The notes below the pieces were generated by a model that saw only the letters and a program-made list of their open reading frames with translations, was not told the origin of the DNA and did no database searches. A DNA stretch of 64,000 bases from Tianweitania aestuarii (GTDB taxonomy: Bacteria > Pseudomonadota > Alphaproteobacteria > Rhizobiales > Rhizobiaceae), in contig NZ_JAFMNX010000005.1 of NCBI RefSeq assembly GCF_018457165.1, positions 62,001 through 126,000 of the forward strand. Reading direction: 5' to 3'. Both the position numbers and the translations under genes were made by a program. Positions 38,203 through 48,049 of this stretch are shown one piece after another. Positions within the stretch are counted from its first letter, which is position 1. Each line of letters starts with the position of its first letter.

Positions 38203-39453
38203 TCAGTCTTCGTCGCCGCCGCCGTGATTGGCGATCATGGCGGCCTCGAAGGCGAGGCGTTCGGTCTTCTTCATGCGCTCGGATTCGGACTTCAGCTGCC
38301 CGCAGGCTGCGAGAATGTCGCGACCGCGTGGGGTGCGGATCGGAGAGGCATAGCCGGCCTGGTTGATGTAGTCGGCGAACTTCTCGATCTGCTCCCATTC
38401 CGAGCACTGGTAATTCGTGCCGGGCCATGGGTTGAACGGGATCAGGTTGATCTTGGCCGGAATGCCTTTGAGCAACTGCACCAGCGCCTTGGCGTCTTCC
38501 ATGGAATCGTTGACCTCGCGCAGCATCACATATTCGAAAGTAATGCGGCGCGCGTTCGACACGCCGGGATAGGCCCGGCAGGCGGCGATCAGATCCTTGA
38601 GGGGATACTTCTTGTTGATCGGGACAAGAAGGTCGCGCAGATCGTCATTCGTGGCATGCAGCGAGATGGCCAGCATGACGCCGATTTCCTCGCCGGTGCG
38701 TGCGATCTCCGGCACGACGCCCGAAGTCGAAAGCGTGATGCGGCGCCTGGACATCGACAGGCCTTCGCCGTCGGCAGCAATCAGGAGCGCCTTCTTCACT
38801 TCCTCGAAATTGTAGAGCGGCTCACCCATGCCCATCATGACGATGTTGGTGATCTTGCGCCCGTCAGCCGGCACGATCGCGCCATCCGGTGTGTCACGAT
38901 CGGGAAAATCGCCGAGGCAATAGCGTGCGGTGATCAGCTGCGACAGCACTTCCTCGGCGGTGAGGTTGCGCACCAGCTTCTGCGTGCCGGTATGACAGAA
39001 GGAGCAGGTCAGCGTGCATCCGACCTGGCTCGAGATGCACAGCGTGCCGCGGCCTTCTTCGGGAATATAAACGGTTTCGATCTCGACCGGACGCCCGGCG
39101 CCGCGCGGGGGAAAACGGAACAGCCATTTGCGCGTGCCGTCTTCGGAGATCTGGTCTTCGACGATTTCTGGCCGCGCAATGGTGAAACACGCATCGAGGC
39201 GCGCACGCAGATCCTTCGACACGTTGAACATCGCGTCGAAGTCACCGATGCCGCGCACATACATCCAGTGCCACAACTGCTGCACGCGCATCTTGATCTG
39301 CTTGGGCGGAACGCCCGCTTCGGCCAGCGCTTCGCCAAGCTCTTCGCGCGTCATGCCGATCAGGGATGGCTTGCCGTCCAGCGGATGCACGGCCGGCACG
39401 CGCCTGGTTGGCACGGGCTTTTCGGCAACGGGCATGTCAAGCACGGTGGTCAT
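38203..39453 (-). CDS. rlmN: 23S rRNA (adenine(2503)-C(2))-methyltransferase RlmN
   Basis: A radical-SAM enzyme that methylates C2 of A2503 in 23S rRNA, and A37 in some tRNAs. The 416-residue protein has the radical-SAM motif CTLTCSFC near residue 143, the [12 protein letters not shown] segment, and a C-terminal catalytic Cys in AACGQL near residue 393. The first 30 residues are a non-conserved extension. It follows ialB on the same strand by 156 bases, with a hairpin between. Confidence 0.96.
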   Translation of the reverse strand: MTTVLDMPVAEKPVPTRRVPAVHPLDGKPSLIGMTREELGEALAEAGVPPKQIKMRVQQLWHWMYVRGIGDFDAMFNVSKDLRARLDACFTIARPEIVEDQISEDGTRKWLFRFPPRGAGRPVEIETVYIPEEGRGTLCISSQVGCTLTCSFCHTGTQKLVRNLTAEEVLSQLITARYCLGDFPDRDTPDGAIVPADGRKITNIVMMGMGEPLYNFEEVKKALLIAADGEGLSMSRRRITLSTSGVVPEIARTGEEIGVMLAISLHATNDDLRDLLVPINKKYPLKDLIAACRAYPGVSNARRITFEYVMLREVNDSMEDAKALVQLLKGIPAKINLIPFNPWPGTNYQCSEWEQIEKFADYINQAGYASPIRTPRGRDILAACGQLKSESERMKKTERLAFEAAMIANHGGGDED

Positions 39454-39560
39454 GGCGGCTTCGCTTGGTTCGGTATGGAAAAGTGGGCGCGCAATCAGGG
39501 CGCCAGCGATCGTCTCTTAACATAGGAATTGCGCTGCGTCACCGGCAAGGCCGAAACGGC

Positions 39561-39594
39561 AAAGGCCGGGCTGATGCCCGGCCTTGGTCTTCAA
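39561..39594 (-). terminator. Terminator after ialB
   Basis: On the minus strand AAGGCCGGGC-atca-GCCCGGCCTTT, a 10-bp stem followed by a weak T stretch, 16 bases after the ialB stop. Confidence 0.65.
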
Positions 39595-39609
39595 CAAACA
39601 CGAGGGGTT

Positions 39610-40113
39610 TTACTTGCAGCTTTGGATCGAACCGAGAGCAGCGGTAATGCCCGAAAGAGAGAACGTGTAATTGGTCGGGTTGCCGCGGCCAGATTTAGCG
39701 GAAACCTTCATGTCGGCGCCGGCGCGCATGGCGGCAACGAGCTGCGGTTCTTCCGCCGGATTTTCCATCCAGGCCGACTTGCCGCGCGTGAACATGGAGA
39801 AGCTCTTGTCGCCGACCTGGACCTGAACCTTGGAATTGGCCTGGAAGTCGTAGGACGCGATGAACTGCGGCTCGAAGCTCACATTCTGGCCCGGCTTCTG
39901 GCTCACGAAGAAGAAGATGTCGCCATGGTTCAGCGAGGCCGGCTGCTTGTCCTTTGGAACAGTCAGAACGTAGCAGACCTTTCCGTTTCCACCCTGGTAG
40001 CTGTAAGTGCCCCAATCGCCATGAACGCCGATCTTGGTAGCCGCCTGCGAAAAGGCCGGTGCGGCCATCGCGAGGAAAGCAAGGCCGGTGAGTGTCGTGA
40101 GCAGTCCGCGCAT
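39610..40113 (-). CDS. ialB: Invasion-associated locus B (IalB) family protein
   Basis: A 167-residue exported protein. The signal peptide spans residues 1-22 (ending AFSQ). The mature part is a single IalB domain (GDWGTYSYQGGNGKVCYVLT, then IFFFVSQKPGQNV and the WMENPAEEPQLVAAMRAG segment). It was first linked to erythrocyte invasion in Bartonella, but free-living rhizobia have several such proteins of general envelope role, so the name does not imply pathogenicity here. Two cysteines (one near residue 47, one at the C-terminus) may form a disulfide. Upstream of rlmN, as in related genomes. Confidence 0.9.
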   Translation of the reverse strand: MRGLLTTLTGLAFLAMAAPAFSQAATKIGVHGDWGTYSYQGGNGKVCYVLTVPKDKQPASLNHGDIFFFVSQKPGQNVSFEPQFIASYDFQANSKVQVQVGDKSFSMFTRGKSAWMENPAEEPQLVAAMRAGADMKVSAKSGRGNPTNYTFSLSGITAALGSIQSCK

Positions 40114-40361
40114 CGTTTCGTTGATCTTCCTGTTCGTGCCTGACTGAAGAACGGCAGCGCCAGCCGCGCCGCCGAACCGCGATCATTTCAGTTGTATTAA
40201 TTCGGGGTTACCAAAGGGTGAACCCCAACCGAAATCTGTCTGCCTGTGTTTGGCGTGGCACGCTTCGCGGCGCAACCACGTCATCGCCGATTAACGGCGT
40301 CATGCGTGATTGTGAACGCGGAGAAGAAGGCGAGATTTTGACTGATGCGCAAAGCGCGCGG

Positions 40362-40733
40362 TCAGGCCTGCTCGGCGAGCGCCTGCTTGGCGGCTTCGCG
40401 ATGGCGTGGCTGGATCTGTCCGCGAATGGCTGAAATGGCCGCCGTCAGGACCGCCAGATCATCGGTGAAGCCGACGCCGAGGATGAAATCGGGCACGATG
40501 TCGAAGGGCAGAACGAAGTAGGCGAGTGCCGCCAGGAGAATGCCGCGCGTGCGGAACGGCGTCTTCGGATCGATCGCGCAGAAGTAACCGGCAACGACTT
40601 CATCTGCGAAGGGGATATAGGCCGCGGCCTTCTTCAAGGTCGGCCAAAGCCCCTTGCGCACGCGCTCTTCGCGTCTCGCATTTTCCGCCGCATCAACCGG
40701 CTTCAGGATTTCATCGGTCTTCACAGCAGCCAC
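40362..40733 (-). CDS. YkvA/DUF1232 family membrane protein
   Basis: A protein of about 123 residues with the DUF1232 core: YFCAIDPKTPFRTRGILLAALAYFVLPFDIVPDFI, a hydrophobic hairpin including the LPFDIVPD motif. The C-terminus is basic and Gln-rich. Function unknown. The start is uncertain: GTG at 40733 has GGAG seven bases upstream; GTG codons at 40739 and 40724 and a TTG at 40790 are also in frame, and no ATG is available. It lies 65 bases after phhB on the same strand. Confidence 0.85.
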   Translation of the reverse strand: MAAVKTDEILKPVDAAENARREERVRKGLWPTLKKAAAYIPFADEVVAGYFCAIDPKTPFRTRGILLAALAYFVLPFDIVPDFILGVGFTDDLAVLTAAISAIRGQIQPRHREAAKQALAEQA

Positions 40734-40798
40734 AATCACACTCCGAGCAGCATCCTCTGGGAATGTGGGAAACGCGCGAGGAAGGCACAAGGTTCGTT

Positions 40799-41095
40799 TC
40801 AGCTGTCGGCGAACTTGTCCATGCGTGCGGCCATGTCGAAGTCGAGATCGGTCAGTCCGTCGACATCATGGGTGGAGAGCGTCACATCCACGACCTTGTA
40901 GACGTTGCGCCAGTCGGGATGGTGATCCATCTTTTCGGCCAGAAGCGCGACTCGCGTCATGAAGCCGAAGGCCGCGTTGAAGTTGCGGAAGGTGAAGCGC
41001 TTGGTGATTGCGTCGCTGTCTTCCGACAATTGCCATTCCGGCAGTTCAGAGAGCCGCTCGGCAATTTCATCGATGGCAAGAGCTTCGCGCGCCAT
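40799..41095 (-). CDS. phhB: 4a-hydroxytetrahydrobiopterin dehydratase (pterin-4-alpha-carbinolamine dehydratase)
   Basis: Recycles 4a-hydroxytetrahydropterin made by aromatic amino acid hydroxylases. The 98-residue protein is the complete single-domain enzyme, with the histidine-rich active site KMDHHPDWRNVY (H58, H59) and STHD (H76). No phenylalanine hydroxylase gene is in the window, and many bacteria keep the enzyme without one. The gene lies between thpR and the DUF1232 gene on the minus strand. Confidence 0.94.
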   Translation of the reverse strand: MAREALAIDEIAERLSELPEWQLSEDSDAITKRFTFRNFNAAFGFMTRVALLAEKMDHHPDWRNVYKVVDVTLSTHDVDGLTDLDFDMAARMDKFADS

Positions 41096-41153
41096 GCAAG
41101 GGAGCCTTCAGGCTGGATGTTTCAAGCCGTGATGATCATGGCCGTGATTTTCA

Positions 41154-41744
41154 TCATGGATGCGCACCGGCGAGCCATTCGTCGGCCGACAGGCTGGGGC
41201 GCGGACCGCGGGCATCGAGCGGCCAGGTTTCTTCCACGACATAGGGGCCGCCGCCGACCGAGTCCTTGGACGACATCAAAACGAAGCGGCCAACTTTGAA
41301 AGGCGCGGTGGCGAAGTTGCCGCGTGTCGACAGGTAGTGGGCGAGATCCGACGTGGCCGTGTTGCGTAGTCGCGCAAGCGTGACATGCGGCACGAATTTG
41401 CGGCTATCGGCGGCCAAGCCCAGCCGCTGGCAGATGCGTTCGATCTCGCCCTGCAGCTGAAGCAGCTCCGTTGAGGGCGCCACCGTGGCGTAGATCGAAT
41501 GCGGCTTCTTGGACCCGAAGGCACCGAGCCCGGCCAGCTTCAAGCTGAAGGACGGACGGCGGATGCGATCCAGCGCGTTGGCGATCTCGTCGGCAACATG
41601 GCCTTCGACATCGCCGATGAAGCGCAAGGTGATGTGATAATTCTCGACGTCGATCCAGCGTGCGCCAGGCAAGCCGCCTCGCAACAGCGACAAGGAGAGC
41701 GCAGCATCACGGGGAACCTCAAGGGCGGTGAACAAGCGTGGCAT
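41154..41744 (-). CDS. thpR: RNA 2',3'-cyclic phosphodiesterase (2H family)
   Basis: A 196-residue 2H phosphoesterase. The two catalytic HxT motifs are H37-I-T39 (YHITLRF) and H120-V-T122 (HVTLARL), with symmetric spacing. The family hydrolyses 2',3'-cyclic phosphates on RNA ends. The ATG at 41744 has GGGAGG upstream and starts MPRLFTALEVP; an upstream in-frame start at 41807 adds no homology. The role in the cell is not known in detail. Confidence 0.93.
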   Translation of the reverse strand: MPRLFTALEVPRDAALSLSLLRGGLPGARWIDVENYHITLRFIGDVEGHVADEIANALDRIRRPSFSLKLAGLGAFGSKKPHSIYATVAPSTELLQLQGEIERICQRLGLAADSRKFVPHVTLARLRNTATSDLAHYLSTRGNFATAPFKVGRFVLMSSKDSVGGGPYVVEETWPLDARGPRPSLSADEWLAGAHP

Positions 41745-41848
41745 GGAGGCCTCCCTGATTCGGATCCGTCTGAGGGCAAGCCGACCATCCTTTGCTTGCC
41801 TCGGCAAGTAGAACTTTCGTTGTTCTGCCTGGGATAATAGGCTTATCC

Positions 41849-42484
41849 TCAGCTGCTTAGGTCTTGCACCGCGCGTTCGATCACCGGCAGCGAGCGCTCG
41901 ACCATGACGTCGACGCCCTTCGGATTGGGATGCATGCCGTCCTCGATCTGCAAGCCGGGCACGCCGATGACGCCATCAAGAAAGAACGGCACCAGGGGAA
42001 CACCGTATTTCTTGGCGAGATCGGGGAAGATTGCGTTGTAGGCCTTGCCATAGGCCGGTCCGAGATTGGGCGCGGCCATCATGCCCACCAGAACCACGGG
42101 AATGCCGCGATCGCTCAGGCGCTTCAGCATCGTGTCGAGGTTCTTGCGCGTTTGTTCGGGCGGCAGACCGCGCAGCATGTCATTGGCGCCAAGCTCCAGC
42201 ACAACGAGATTAGTGCCGTCCGGCACGGACCAGTCGATGCGCGAAAGGCCGGCAGCGGTCGTGTCTCCGGATACGCCGGCATTGGCGACGGTCACATCAT
42301 GCCCGCGTGCCTTGAGTGCGGCTTCGAGCTTGGCTGCAAAGGAATCCTGTGGTCCGAGCTGGTAGCCAGCCATCAGGCTGTCGCCGAAGCCGACGAGCTT
42401 CAGCGTCTCGGCAAATGCTGAGCTTGCAGCCATGCTCAGGCTCATCGCCAATGCTGCGCTCGCGAAAAGGTGTTTTAAAGCCAT
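41849..42484 (-). CDS. tesA: Periplasmic arylesterase/acyl-CoA thioesterase I, SGNH hydrolase
   Basis: A 211-residue exported SGNH/GDSL hydrolase. The signal peptide spans residues 1-25 (ending SSAFA), block I is FGDSLMAG (nucleophile S36), block III is GANDMLRG, and the catalytic DGMHPNPKG is at the C-terminus. TesA-type enzymes act on acyl-CoA, aryl and lyso-phospholipid esters. It is divergent from the ABC transporter pair, the tesA-ybbA-ybbP arrangement found in E. coli and many proteobacteria. Confidence 0.94.
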   Translation of the reverse strand: MALKHLFASAALAMSLSMAASSAFAETLKLVGFGDSLMAGYQLGPQDSFAAKLEAALKARGHDVTVANAGVSGDTTAAGLSRIDWSVPDGTNLVVLELGANDMLRGLPPEQTRKNLDTMLKRLSDRGIPVVLVGMMAAPNLGPAYGKAYNAIFPDLAKKYGVPLVPFFLDGVIGVPGLQIEDGMHPNPKGVDVMVERSLPVIERAVQDLSS

Positions 42485-42561
42485 GGCCTGCGCCCCATAT
42501 GACAGCCTCTATCCGGGCGTCGTGTCTGGTTTTCAAGATCCGCATATAGGAAGTCCTTGCC

Positions 42562-43269
42562 GTGACAGAAGCCGTGATCGCGCTTTCCGACGTTTCCCTG
42601 ACACTGGGCCAGGGTGCGTCCTCCGTGCATGTGCTGAAGGGTGTGAGCCTGCAGGTGCTGCGGGGTGAAACCGCGGGCATCGTGGGGCCCTCAGGCTCAG
42701 GCAAGTCAACGCTTCTGATGGTGGTGGCCGGCCTGGAAAAGGTGGATGGTGGCACGGTGTCCATTGCCGGAAACGTGATCAACGGCTGGAGTGAGGATCA
42801 GATCGCAGCGTTTCGCGGCACGACCGTCGGCATCGTGTTCCAATCCTTCCACCTCATCCCGAACATGACCGCGCTGGAAAACGTCGCCGTTCCGCTGGAA
42901 CTGGCCGGCCATTCCGATCCGTTCGGTGTGGCGGAACGCGAGCTGGCTGCCGTCGGCCTCAAGGATCGCATCACCCATTATCCCGGCGAACTCTCCGGCG
43001 GCGAACAGCAGCGGGTGGCGATTGCGCGTGCGCTGGCACCCGATCCGGCGATCCTGATTGCCGACGAACCAACCGGCAATCTCGATCAGACCACCGGCAA
43101 GCAGATCGCCGACCTGCTCTTCACCAAGGCGCGTGAGCGCAACATGACCCTGATGCTGGTGACGCATGACCCGTCGCTTGCCGCCCGGTGTTCGCGCCAG
43201 ATCGCCATGCGCTCGGGCCGGATCGAGGATGCGGCTGAAGCGGCACCTGTTCGCGTGTCGGCGGAATAA
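42562..43269 (+). CDS. ybbA: ABC transporter ATP-binding protein, LolD/MacB-like (YbbA)
   Basis: A 235-residue ATPase of the type that powers MacB-like membrane proteins. Walker A GPSGSGKST is at residues 42-50, the signature LSGGEQQRVAIARAL near residue 142, and Walker B ILIADEPTGNLD near 161. The permease gene follows after 3 bases. Related E. coli YbbA-YbbP has no settled substrate. The GTG/ATG choice is clear: ATG at 42562 is preceded by only a modest binding site (GAAGTCC). Confidence 0.93.
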   Translation: MTEAVIALSDVSLTLGQGASSVHVLKGVSLQVLRGETAGIVGPSGSGKSTLLMVVAGLEKVDGGTVSIAGNVINGWSEDQIAAFRGTTVGIVFQSFHLIPNMTALENVAVPLELAGHSDPFGVAERELAAVGLKDRITHYPGELSGGEQQRVAIARALAPDPAILIADEPTGNLDQTTGKQIADLLFTKARERNMTLMLVTHDPSLAARCSRQIAMRSGRIEDAAEAAPVRVSAE

Positions 43270-43272
43270 GCG

Positions 43273-45822
43273 ATGCTGAGCACGCGCGACTTTCGCCTCG
43301 CTCTGCGCTTCGCCTTACGCGAAATGCGCGGCGGTTTATCCGGCTTCCTGATCTTCATCGCCTGTATCGCATTGGGCGTCGGCGCGATCGGCGGCGTCAA
43401 TTCGGTGGCACGCGCCATTACGCTCGGCGTGTCTAACCAGGGCCAGTCGCTGCTTGGCGGCGATCTGCGTTTCGAGCTTAACCAGCGCGAAGCGACCGCT
43501 GCCGAACGCGACTTCCTGAATGGCCTCGGCGACGTGGCAGACAGCGCCAACATGCGCTCCATGGCGCGTGTGATGGACGAAACCGACCAGACGTTGGTTG
43601 AACTGAAGGCGATCGACGACGCCTATCCGCTTTACGGCACGTTGCGGACGGAGCCGGCTTTGTCGCATGCCGAGCTGTTCGGTGAGCGTGATGGTGTTTA
43701 TGGCGCAGCCGCCCCCGACATCCTGTTTCAGCGGCTGGGTTTGAAGGTCGGCGACAGTCTGCGCCTTGGCGGCAGTACGTTCCAGTTGCGCGCCGAAATT
43801 CTGGAAGAACCGGACCTGATTTCCGACGGCTTCGGCTTCGCGCCTCGGCTGATGGTGTCGCTCGACGGCATGCGTGCCTCGGGTCTGATCCAGCCGGGTA
43901 GTCTGATTGAACACGCCTACAAGGTGCGCCTCGCCCAAGGGTCGAGCGAAGCCGCCATCACGGCGGCGCGCGAACAAGCCACGCAGCAGTTCCCGCAAGC
44001 CGGCTGGAGCATCCGCTCGCGCCTCAATGCCGCGCCGTCGCTATCGTCCAACATCGAGCGCTTTTCGCAGTTCCTGACGCTTGTCGGCCTCACCGCGCTT
44101 GTTGTCGGCGGTGTGGGTGTCGCGAATGCGGTGCGCGCTTATCTCGACGCCAAGCGGCCGGTAATCGCCACTTTCAAGAGCCTTGGCGCATCCGGCAAAT
44201 TCGTGTTTGCGATCTATCTGATCCAGATCCTGATCATCGCCGTGATCGGCGTGGTGCTCGGGTTGCTGATTGCCGTCGCCATGCCCTTCGCCGCAAGTGC
44301 CGCCCTGCAGGGCGTGCTGCCGGTGCCGACAGAAGGCGGCGTTTATCCCGGCGCGTTGATGCTAGGTGCAGTGTTCGGCATCCTCGTCACCCTCGTCTTC
44401 GCCCTGCTGCCGCTCGGCCGCGCCCGCGACATTCCGGCCACCGCCTTGTTCCGCGAAATGGGCTTCGAACAAAAGGGTTGGCCGCGGCTCGTTTATGTCG
44501 CTTCCGCTGCCGGCATTGCCGTGGTGCTGGCTGCCCTGGCGATCTTCCTGTCCTTCGACCGGAAGGTGGCGACCATCTTCATCGTGGCGATGGTATTTTC
44601 ATTCCTGGTTCTGCGGGCCGTCGGTGGTCTTGTGCAATGGCTTGCCCGGCGATCGCCTCGGGTCCAATCGACTGCGCTTCGTTTGGCCGTCGGCAATATT
44701 CACCGCCCTGGTGCGCTGACGCCGTCGGTTGTTCTGTCGCTCGGCCTGGGGCTGACGCTGCTCGTTACTCTGGCGCTGATCGACGGCAATCTTCGCCGCG
44801 AAATTACGGGAAATCTGCCGGAACGGGCGCCCAATTTCTTTTTCGTGGACATCCAAAGCGCCGAAATAGAAGATTTTGCCGCTCTCATTTCGCAGGAATC
44901 TCCCGACGGGAAGCTGGTGCGCGTGCCCATGCTGCGCGGCCGCATCATGGCACTGAATGGCGTCGATGTGGCTAAGGTTCAGGTTCCACCGGAGGGCGCC
45001 TGGGTGCTGCGCGGGGACCGCGGTCTGACCTATGCGCAGAACATTCCCGAAAACGGCAGCCTTGCGGAAGGCGAGTGGTGGCCGGCGGATTATACCGGCG
45101 AACCCCTTGTTTCCTTTGCCGCCCAGGAAGCGCGTGAACTCGGCCTGAAGGTCGGCGATACGCTCACCGTCAACGTGCTGGGGCGCGATGTCACCGCGCG
45201 CATCGCCAATCTGCGCAACGTGCAGTGGGAGTCGATGGGCATCAATTTCGTGATGGTGTTTTCGCCCAACACCTTCGCCGGCGCGCCGCATGCCTGGCTG
45301 GCAACGCTGCTGGAATCCAACGCCACCAATGCCGATGAAGCACAGTTGTTGAACACGGTAACCCGCACATTTCCGGGCGTGACCTCGGTGCGGGTGAAGG
45401 AAGCACTCGACATCGTCAACAAGCTGGTTGGCCAGCTCGGCACCGCCATCCGCGCCGCCGCTGGCGTGGCGCTGGTTGCTTCCGTGCTGGTTTTGGCCGG
45501 CGCGCTCGCTGCCGGCAACCGGGCGCGAACGCATGATGCGGTGGTGCTGAAAACGCTTGGCGCGACGCGCAAAACGCTGATCACAGCCTTCAGTCTGGAA
45601 TATCTCCTGATCGGTCTGGCGACCGCCATCTTCGCGCTTGCCGCCGGCGGCATCGCCGCCTGGTTCGTGATCGCCGAGATCATGCATCTGCCTTGGCGCT
45701 TCTTGCCGGACGTTGCGGCGTCCACCATCTTGATCGCACTGGTGCTGACCGTCGGCATCGGTTTGATCGGCACATGGCGCGTGCTCGGACAAAAGGCTGC
45801 GCCAGTGCTGCGGACGCTGTGA
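43273..45822 (+). CDS. ybbP: ABC transporter permease, FtsX/MacB-like (YbbP)
   Basis: An 849-residue membrane protein with ten or so hydrophobic helices. There is one near the N-terminus (about 25-45), a large periplasmic domain (about 50-260), a four-helix FtsX domain (265-445), a second domain (about 450-700) and a further FtsX segment near the C-terminus (725-845). This two-FtsX layout is that of YbbP. With YbbA it probably moves or extrudes hydrophobic molecules from the inner membrane, but the substrate is unknown. tesA, divergent next to it, suggests lipid metabolism. Confidence 0.9.
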   Translation: MLSTRDFRLALRFALREMRGGLSGFLIFIACIALGVGAIGGVNSVARAITLGVSNQGQSLLGGDLRFELNQREATAAERDFLNGLGDVADSANMRSMARVMDETDQTLVELKAIDDAYPLYGTLRTEPALSHAELFGERDGVYGAAAPDILFQRLGLKVGDSLRLGGSTFQLRAEILEEPDLISDGFGFAPRLMVSLDGMRASGLIQPGSLIEHAYKVRLAQGSSEAAITAAREQATQQFPQAGWSIRSRLNAAPSLSSNIERFSQFLTLVGLTALVVGGVGVANAVRAYLDAKRPVIATFKSLGASGKFVFAIYLIQILIIAVIGVVLGLLIAVAMPFAASAALQGVLPVPTEGGVYPGALMLGAVFGILVTLVFALLPLGRARDIPATALFREMGFEQKGWPRLVYVASAAGIAVVLAALAIFLSFDRKVATIFIVAMVFSFLVLRAVGGLVQWLARRSPRVQSTALRLAVGNIHRPGALTPSVVLSLGLGLTLLVTLALIDGNLRREITGNLPERAPNFFFVDIQSAEIEDFAALISQESPDGKLVRVPMLRGRIMALNGVDVAKVQVPPEGAWVLRGDRGLTYAQNIPENGSLAEGEWWPADYTGEPLVSFAAQEARELGLKVGDTLTVNVLGRDVTARIANLRNVQWESMGINFVMVFSPNTFAGAPHAWLATLLESNATNADEAQLLNTVTRTFPGVTSVRVKEALDIVNKLVGQLGTAIRAAAGVALVASVLVLAGALAAGNRARTHDAVVLKTLGATRKTLITAFSLEYLLIGLATAIFALAAGGIAAWFVIAEIMHLPWRFLPDVAASTILIALVLTVGIGLIGTWRVLGQKAAPVLRTL

Positions 45823-45893
45823 CACGATGGTAAAGATTGACAGGTAAGCTTAGCTCAGTCACCTGACCGCTTGGATATTAAGAGGCTTCGGCC

Positions 45894-47147
45894 ATGACAG
45901 AATACTTCTCCGCTCCTTTCCCGCGCCGCGTTTCGGTCGGCGTTCCCGTTGGCAACGTGATCGTTGGCGGCGGTGCGCCGGTTGTCGTGCAGTCAATGAC
46001 CAATACGGATACGGCTGATATCGACGGCACGGTTGCCCAGGTCGCGGCACTGCATAAAGCCGGCTCCGAGATCGTGCGCATCACGGTGGATCGCGACGAA
46101 AGCGCGGCTGCCGTGCCGCGTATCCGCGACCGGCTGGCGCGGCTCGGTATCGATGTGCCGCTGGTGGGCGACTTCCATTATATCGGCCACAAGCTTCTGG
46201 CCGATCATCCCGATTGCGCGGAGGCGCTGGGGAAATATCGCATCAACCCCGGCAATGTCGGCTTCAAGGACAAGAAGGACAAGCAGTTCGGCGCCATCGT
46301 GGAAACCGCGATCCGCTACAACAAGCCGGTACGCATTGGCGTGAACTGGGGGTCACTCGACCAGGAACTGCTGACGGTTCTGATGGACCAGAACGCTGCC
46401 AACGGTTCGCCGCTGACGGCTGTCGAGGTGATGCGTGAAGCGATCGTGCAGTCTGCGCTGCTTTCAGCCGAACTGGCGGAAGAGATCGGGCTTGGACGCG
46501 ACAAGATCATCCTGTCGGCCAAGGTCAGCAATGTGCAGGACCTGATCGCCGTTTATACGATGCTGGCCGCGCGCTCTAACCATGCGCTGCATCTCGGTCT
46601 GACCGAAGCCGGCATGGGCACGAAGGGCATCGTGGCGTCGTCGGCCTCGATGGGCATCCTGCTGCAACAGGGCATTGGCGATACAATCCGCATTTCGCTG
46701 ACGCCTGAGCCTGGCGGTGATCGCACGCGCGAAGTGCAGGTTAGCCAGGAACTGCTGCAAACCATGGGTTTCCGCCAGTTTATACCGATCGTTGCGGCCT
46801 GCCCGGGTTGTGGGCGCACGACTTCGACGGTGTTCCAGGAGCTGGCGCAGACGATCCAAGCCGATATCCGGACCAACATGCCGATCTGGCGCGAGAAATA
46901 TCCCGGCGTGGAAGAGCTCAAGGTTGCGGTGATGGGCTGTATCGTCAACGGTCCGGGCGAATCGAAGCATGCCGACATCGGCATCTCGTTGCCCGGCACA
47001 GGCGAGACGCCGAGCGCACCTGTGTTCATCGACGGCCAGAAAGCTGCTACCTTGAAGGGCCCGAATATCGCGGCCGATTTCCAGGTTATGGTCGCCGATT
47101 ACATCGAGCGCAAATACGGCCTGCCGGGTCGCGAAGCCGCGGAATAG
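45894..47147 (+). CDS. ispG: 4-hydroxy-3-methylbut-2-enyl diphosphate synthase (flavodoxin-dependent)
   Basis: The penultimate enzyme of the MEP isoprenoid pathway, with a [4Fe-4S] cluster. The 417-residue protein has the TIM-barrel domain ([23 protein letters not shown]) and a C-terminal domain with the cluster cysteines in ACPGCGRTT and [17 protein letters not shown]. It precedes a lytic transglycosylase gene by 7 bases. The polyprenyl synthase gene that uses the pathway's products lies 0.9 kb downstream on the other strand. Confidence 0.97.
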   Translation: MTEYFSAPFPRRVSVGVPVGNVIVGGGAPVVVQSMTNTDTADIDGTVAQVAALHKAGSEIVRITVDRDESAAAVPRIRDRLARLGIDVPLVGDFHYIGHKLLADHPDCAEALGKYRINPGNVGFKDKKDKQFGAIVETAIRYNKPVRIGVNWGSLDQELLTVLMDQNAANGSPLTAVEVMREAIVQSALLSAELAEEIGLGRDKIILSAKVSNVQDLIAVYTMLAARSNHALHLGLTEAGMGTKGIVASSASMGILLQQGIGDTIRISLTPEPGGDRTREVQVSQELLQTMGFRQFIPIVAACPGCGRTTSTVFQELAQTIQADIRTNMPIWREKYPGVEELKVAVMGCIVNGPGESKHADIGISLPGTGETPSAPVFIDGQKAATLKGPNIAADFQVMVADYIERKYGLPGREAAE

Positions 47148-47154
47148 GGGTTTC

Positions 47155-48045
47155 ATGCGGCGAAGTCTGCTAGCCGCATGCCTTTCGGCTGTTGTTTGCG
47201 CAACAGCCGTGGCCGAGCCTTCGGGCTATGTGCCGATGCCAGCGACCGATATCAGCGAGGCCGAGCAAGCGGAAATCGCCAAGCGCGGCCGCGTTGGGCA
47301 GATCTGTGACCTCATCCAGGCCAATGCTTCGGCCAACGCCTTGCCACCCGCCTTTTTTGCGCGGCTGATCTGGAAGGAAAGCCGCTTCGATGCCGGTGCC
47401 GTGTCGCCGGTCGGTGCGGAGGGCATTGCGCAGTTCATGCCGGGCACCGCGAAGATGCGCGGCCTGGCCGACAGTTTCGACATCAGCCAAGCTTTGCCGG
47501 CTTCAGCCGCTTACCTTGCCGAATTGCGCGACAAGTTCGGCAATCTCGGTCTGGCTGCGGCCGCTTATAATGCCGGAGAAGGACGGATCTCGCGTTGGCT
47601 GGGCTCCGGCGGTTTTTTGCCGATCGAGACGGAAGGCTATGTGCTCGATATTCTCGGCGCATCCGCCGATAGCTTCATCGGTGCAAAAGACGCGGAGCAG
47701 GTGCCGCTGGATCCCAAAAAGAGCTTTGCCGAAGCCTGCCGCGATTTGCCGATCGTGCGCTCTGCAACCCTGCCGATGTCGCGCATTTCCAACAAGCCTT
47801 GGGCGGTGCAGGTGGCCGGCAATGTTCGTCGCGCGGTGGCGGTGCGGCAGTATGAACGGTTCAAGACCCGTGCAGGTGGGCTGCTGAACGGCAAGGAAGT
47901 TGCCGTCAGCCGTGTTCGCACGCCACGCGGACGGCGCGGCATCTATGTGGTGCGGGTCGGCTTGGACAAACGGTCGGACGCCAACGAGCTTTGCCGTCAG
48001 TTACGCAGTGCCGGCGGCAGCTGCATCGTTCGGCGCAACCGCTAA
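47155..48045 (+). CDS. Lytic transglycosylase with C-terminal SPOR-like domain
   Basis: A 296-residue periplasmic protein. The signal peptide spans residues 1-20 (ending AVAE). The SLT domain is at about 45-180, with catalytic Glu in IWKESRFDAGAVS, then GIAQFMPGTA and AAYNAGEGRI. The C-terminal domain (about 215-296: AVQVAGNVRRAVAVRQY, IYVVRVGLDKRSDANELCRQL) has the pattern of a SPOR domain, which binds denuded peptidoglycan at division sites. This is a plausible septal enzyme. It is translationally close to ispG (7 bases) and converges on the polyprenyl synthase gene with 4 bases between. Confidence 0.9.
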   Translation: MRRSLLAACLSAVVCATAVAEPSGYVPMPATDISEAEQAEIAKRGRVGQICDLIQANASANALPPAFFARLIWKESRFDAGAVSPVGAEGIAQFMPGTAKMRGLADSFDISQALPASAAYLAELRDKFGNLGLAAAAYNAGEGRISRWLGSGGFLPIETEGYVLDILGASADSFIGAKDAEQVPLDPKKSFAEACRDLPIVRSATLPMSRISNKPWAVQVAGNVRRAVAVRQYERFKTRAGGLLNGKEVAVSRVRTPRGRRGIYVVRVGLDKRSDANELCRQLRSAGGSCIVRRNR

Positions 48046-48049
48046 ACTT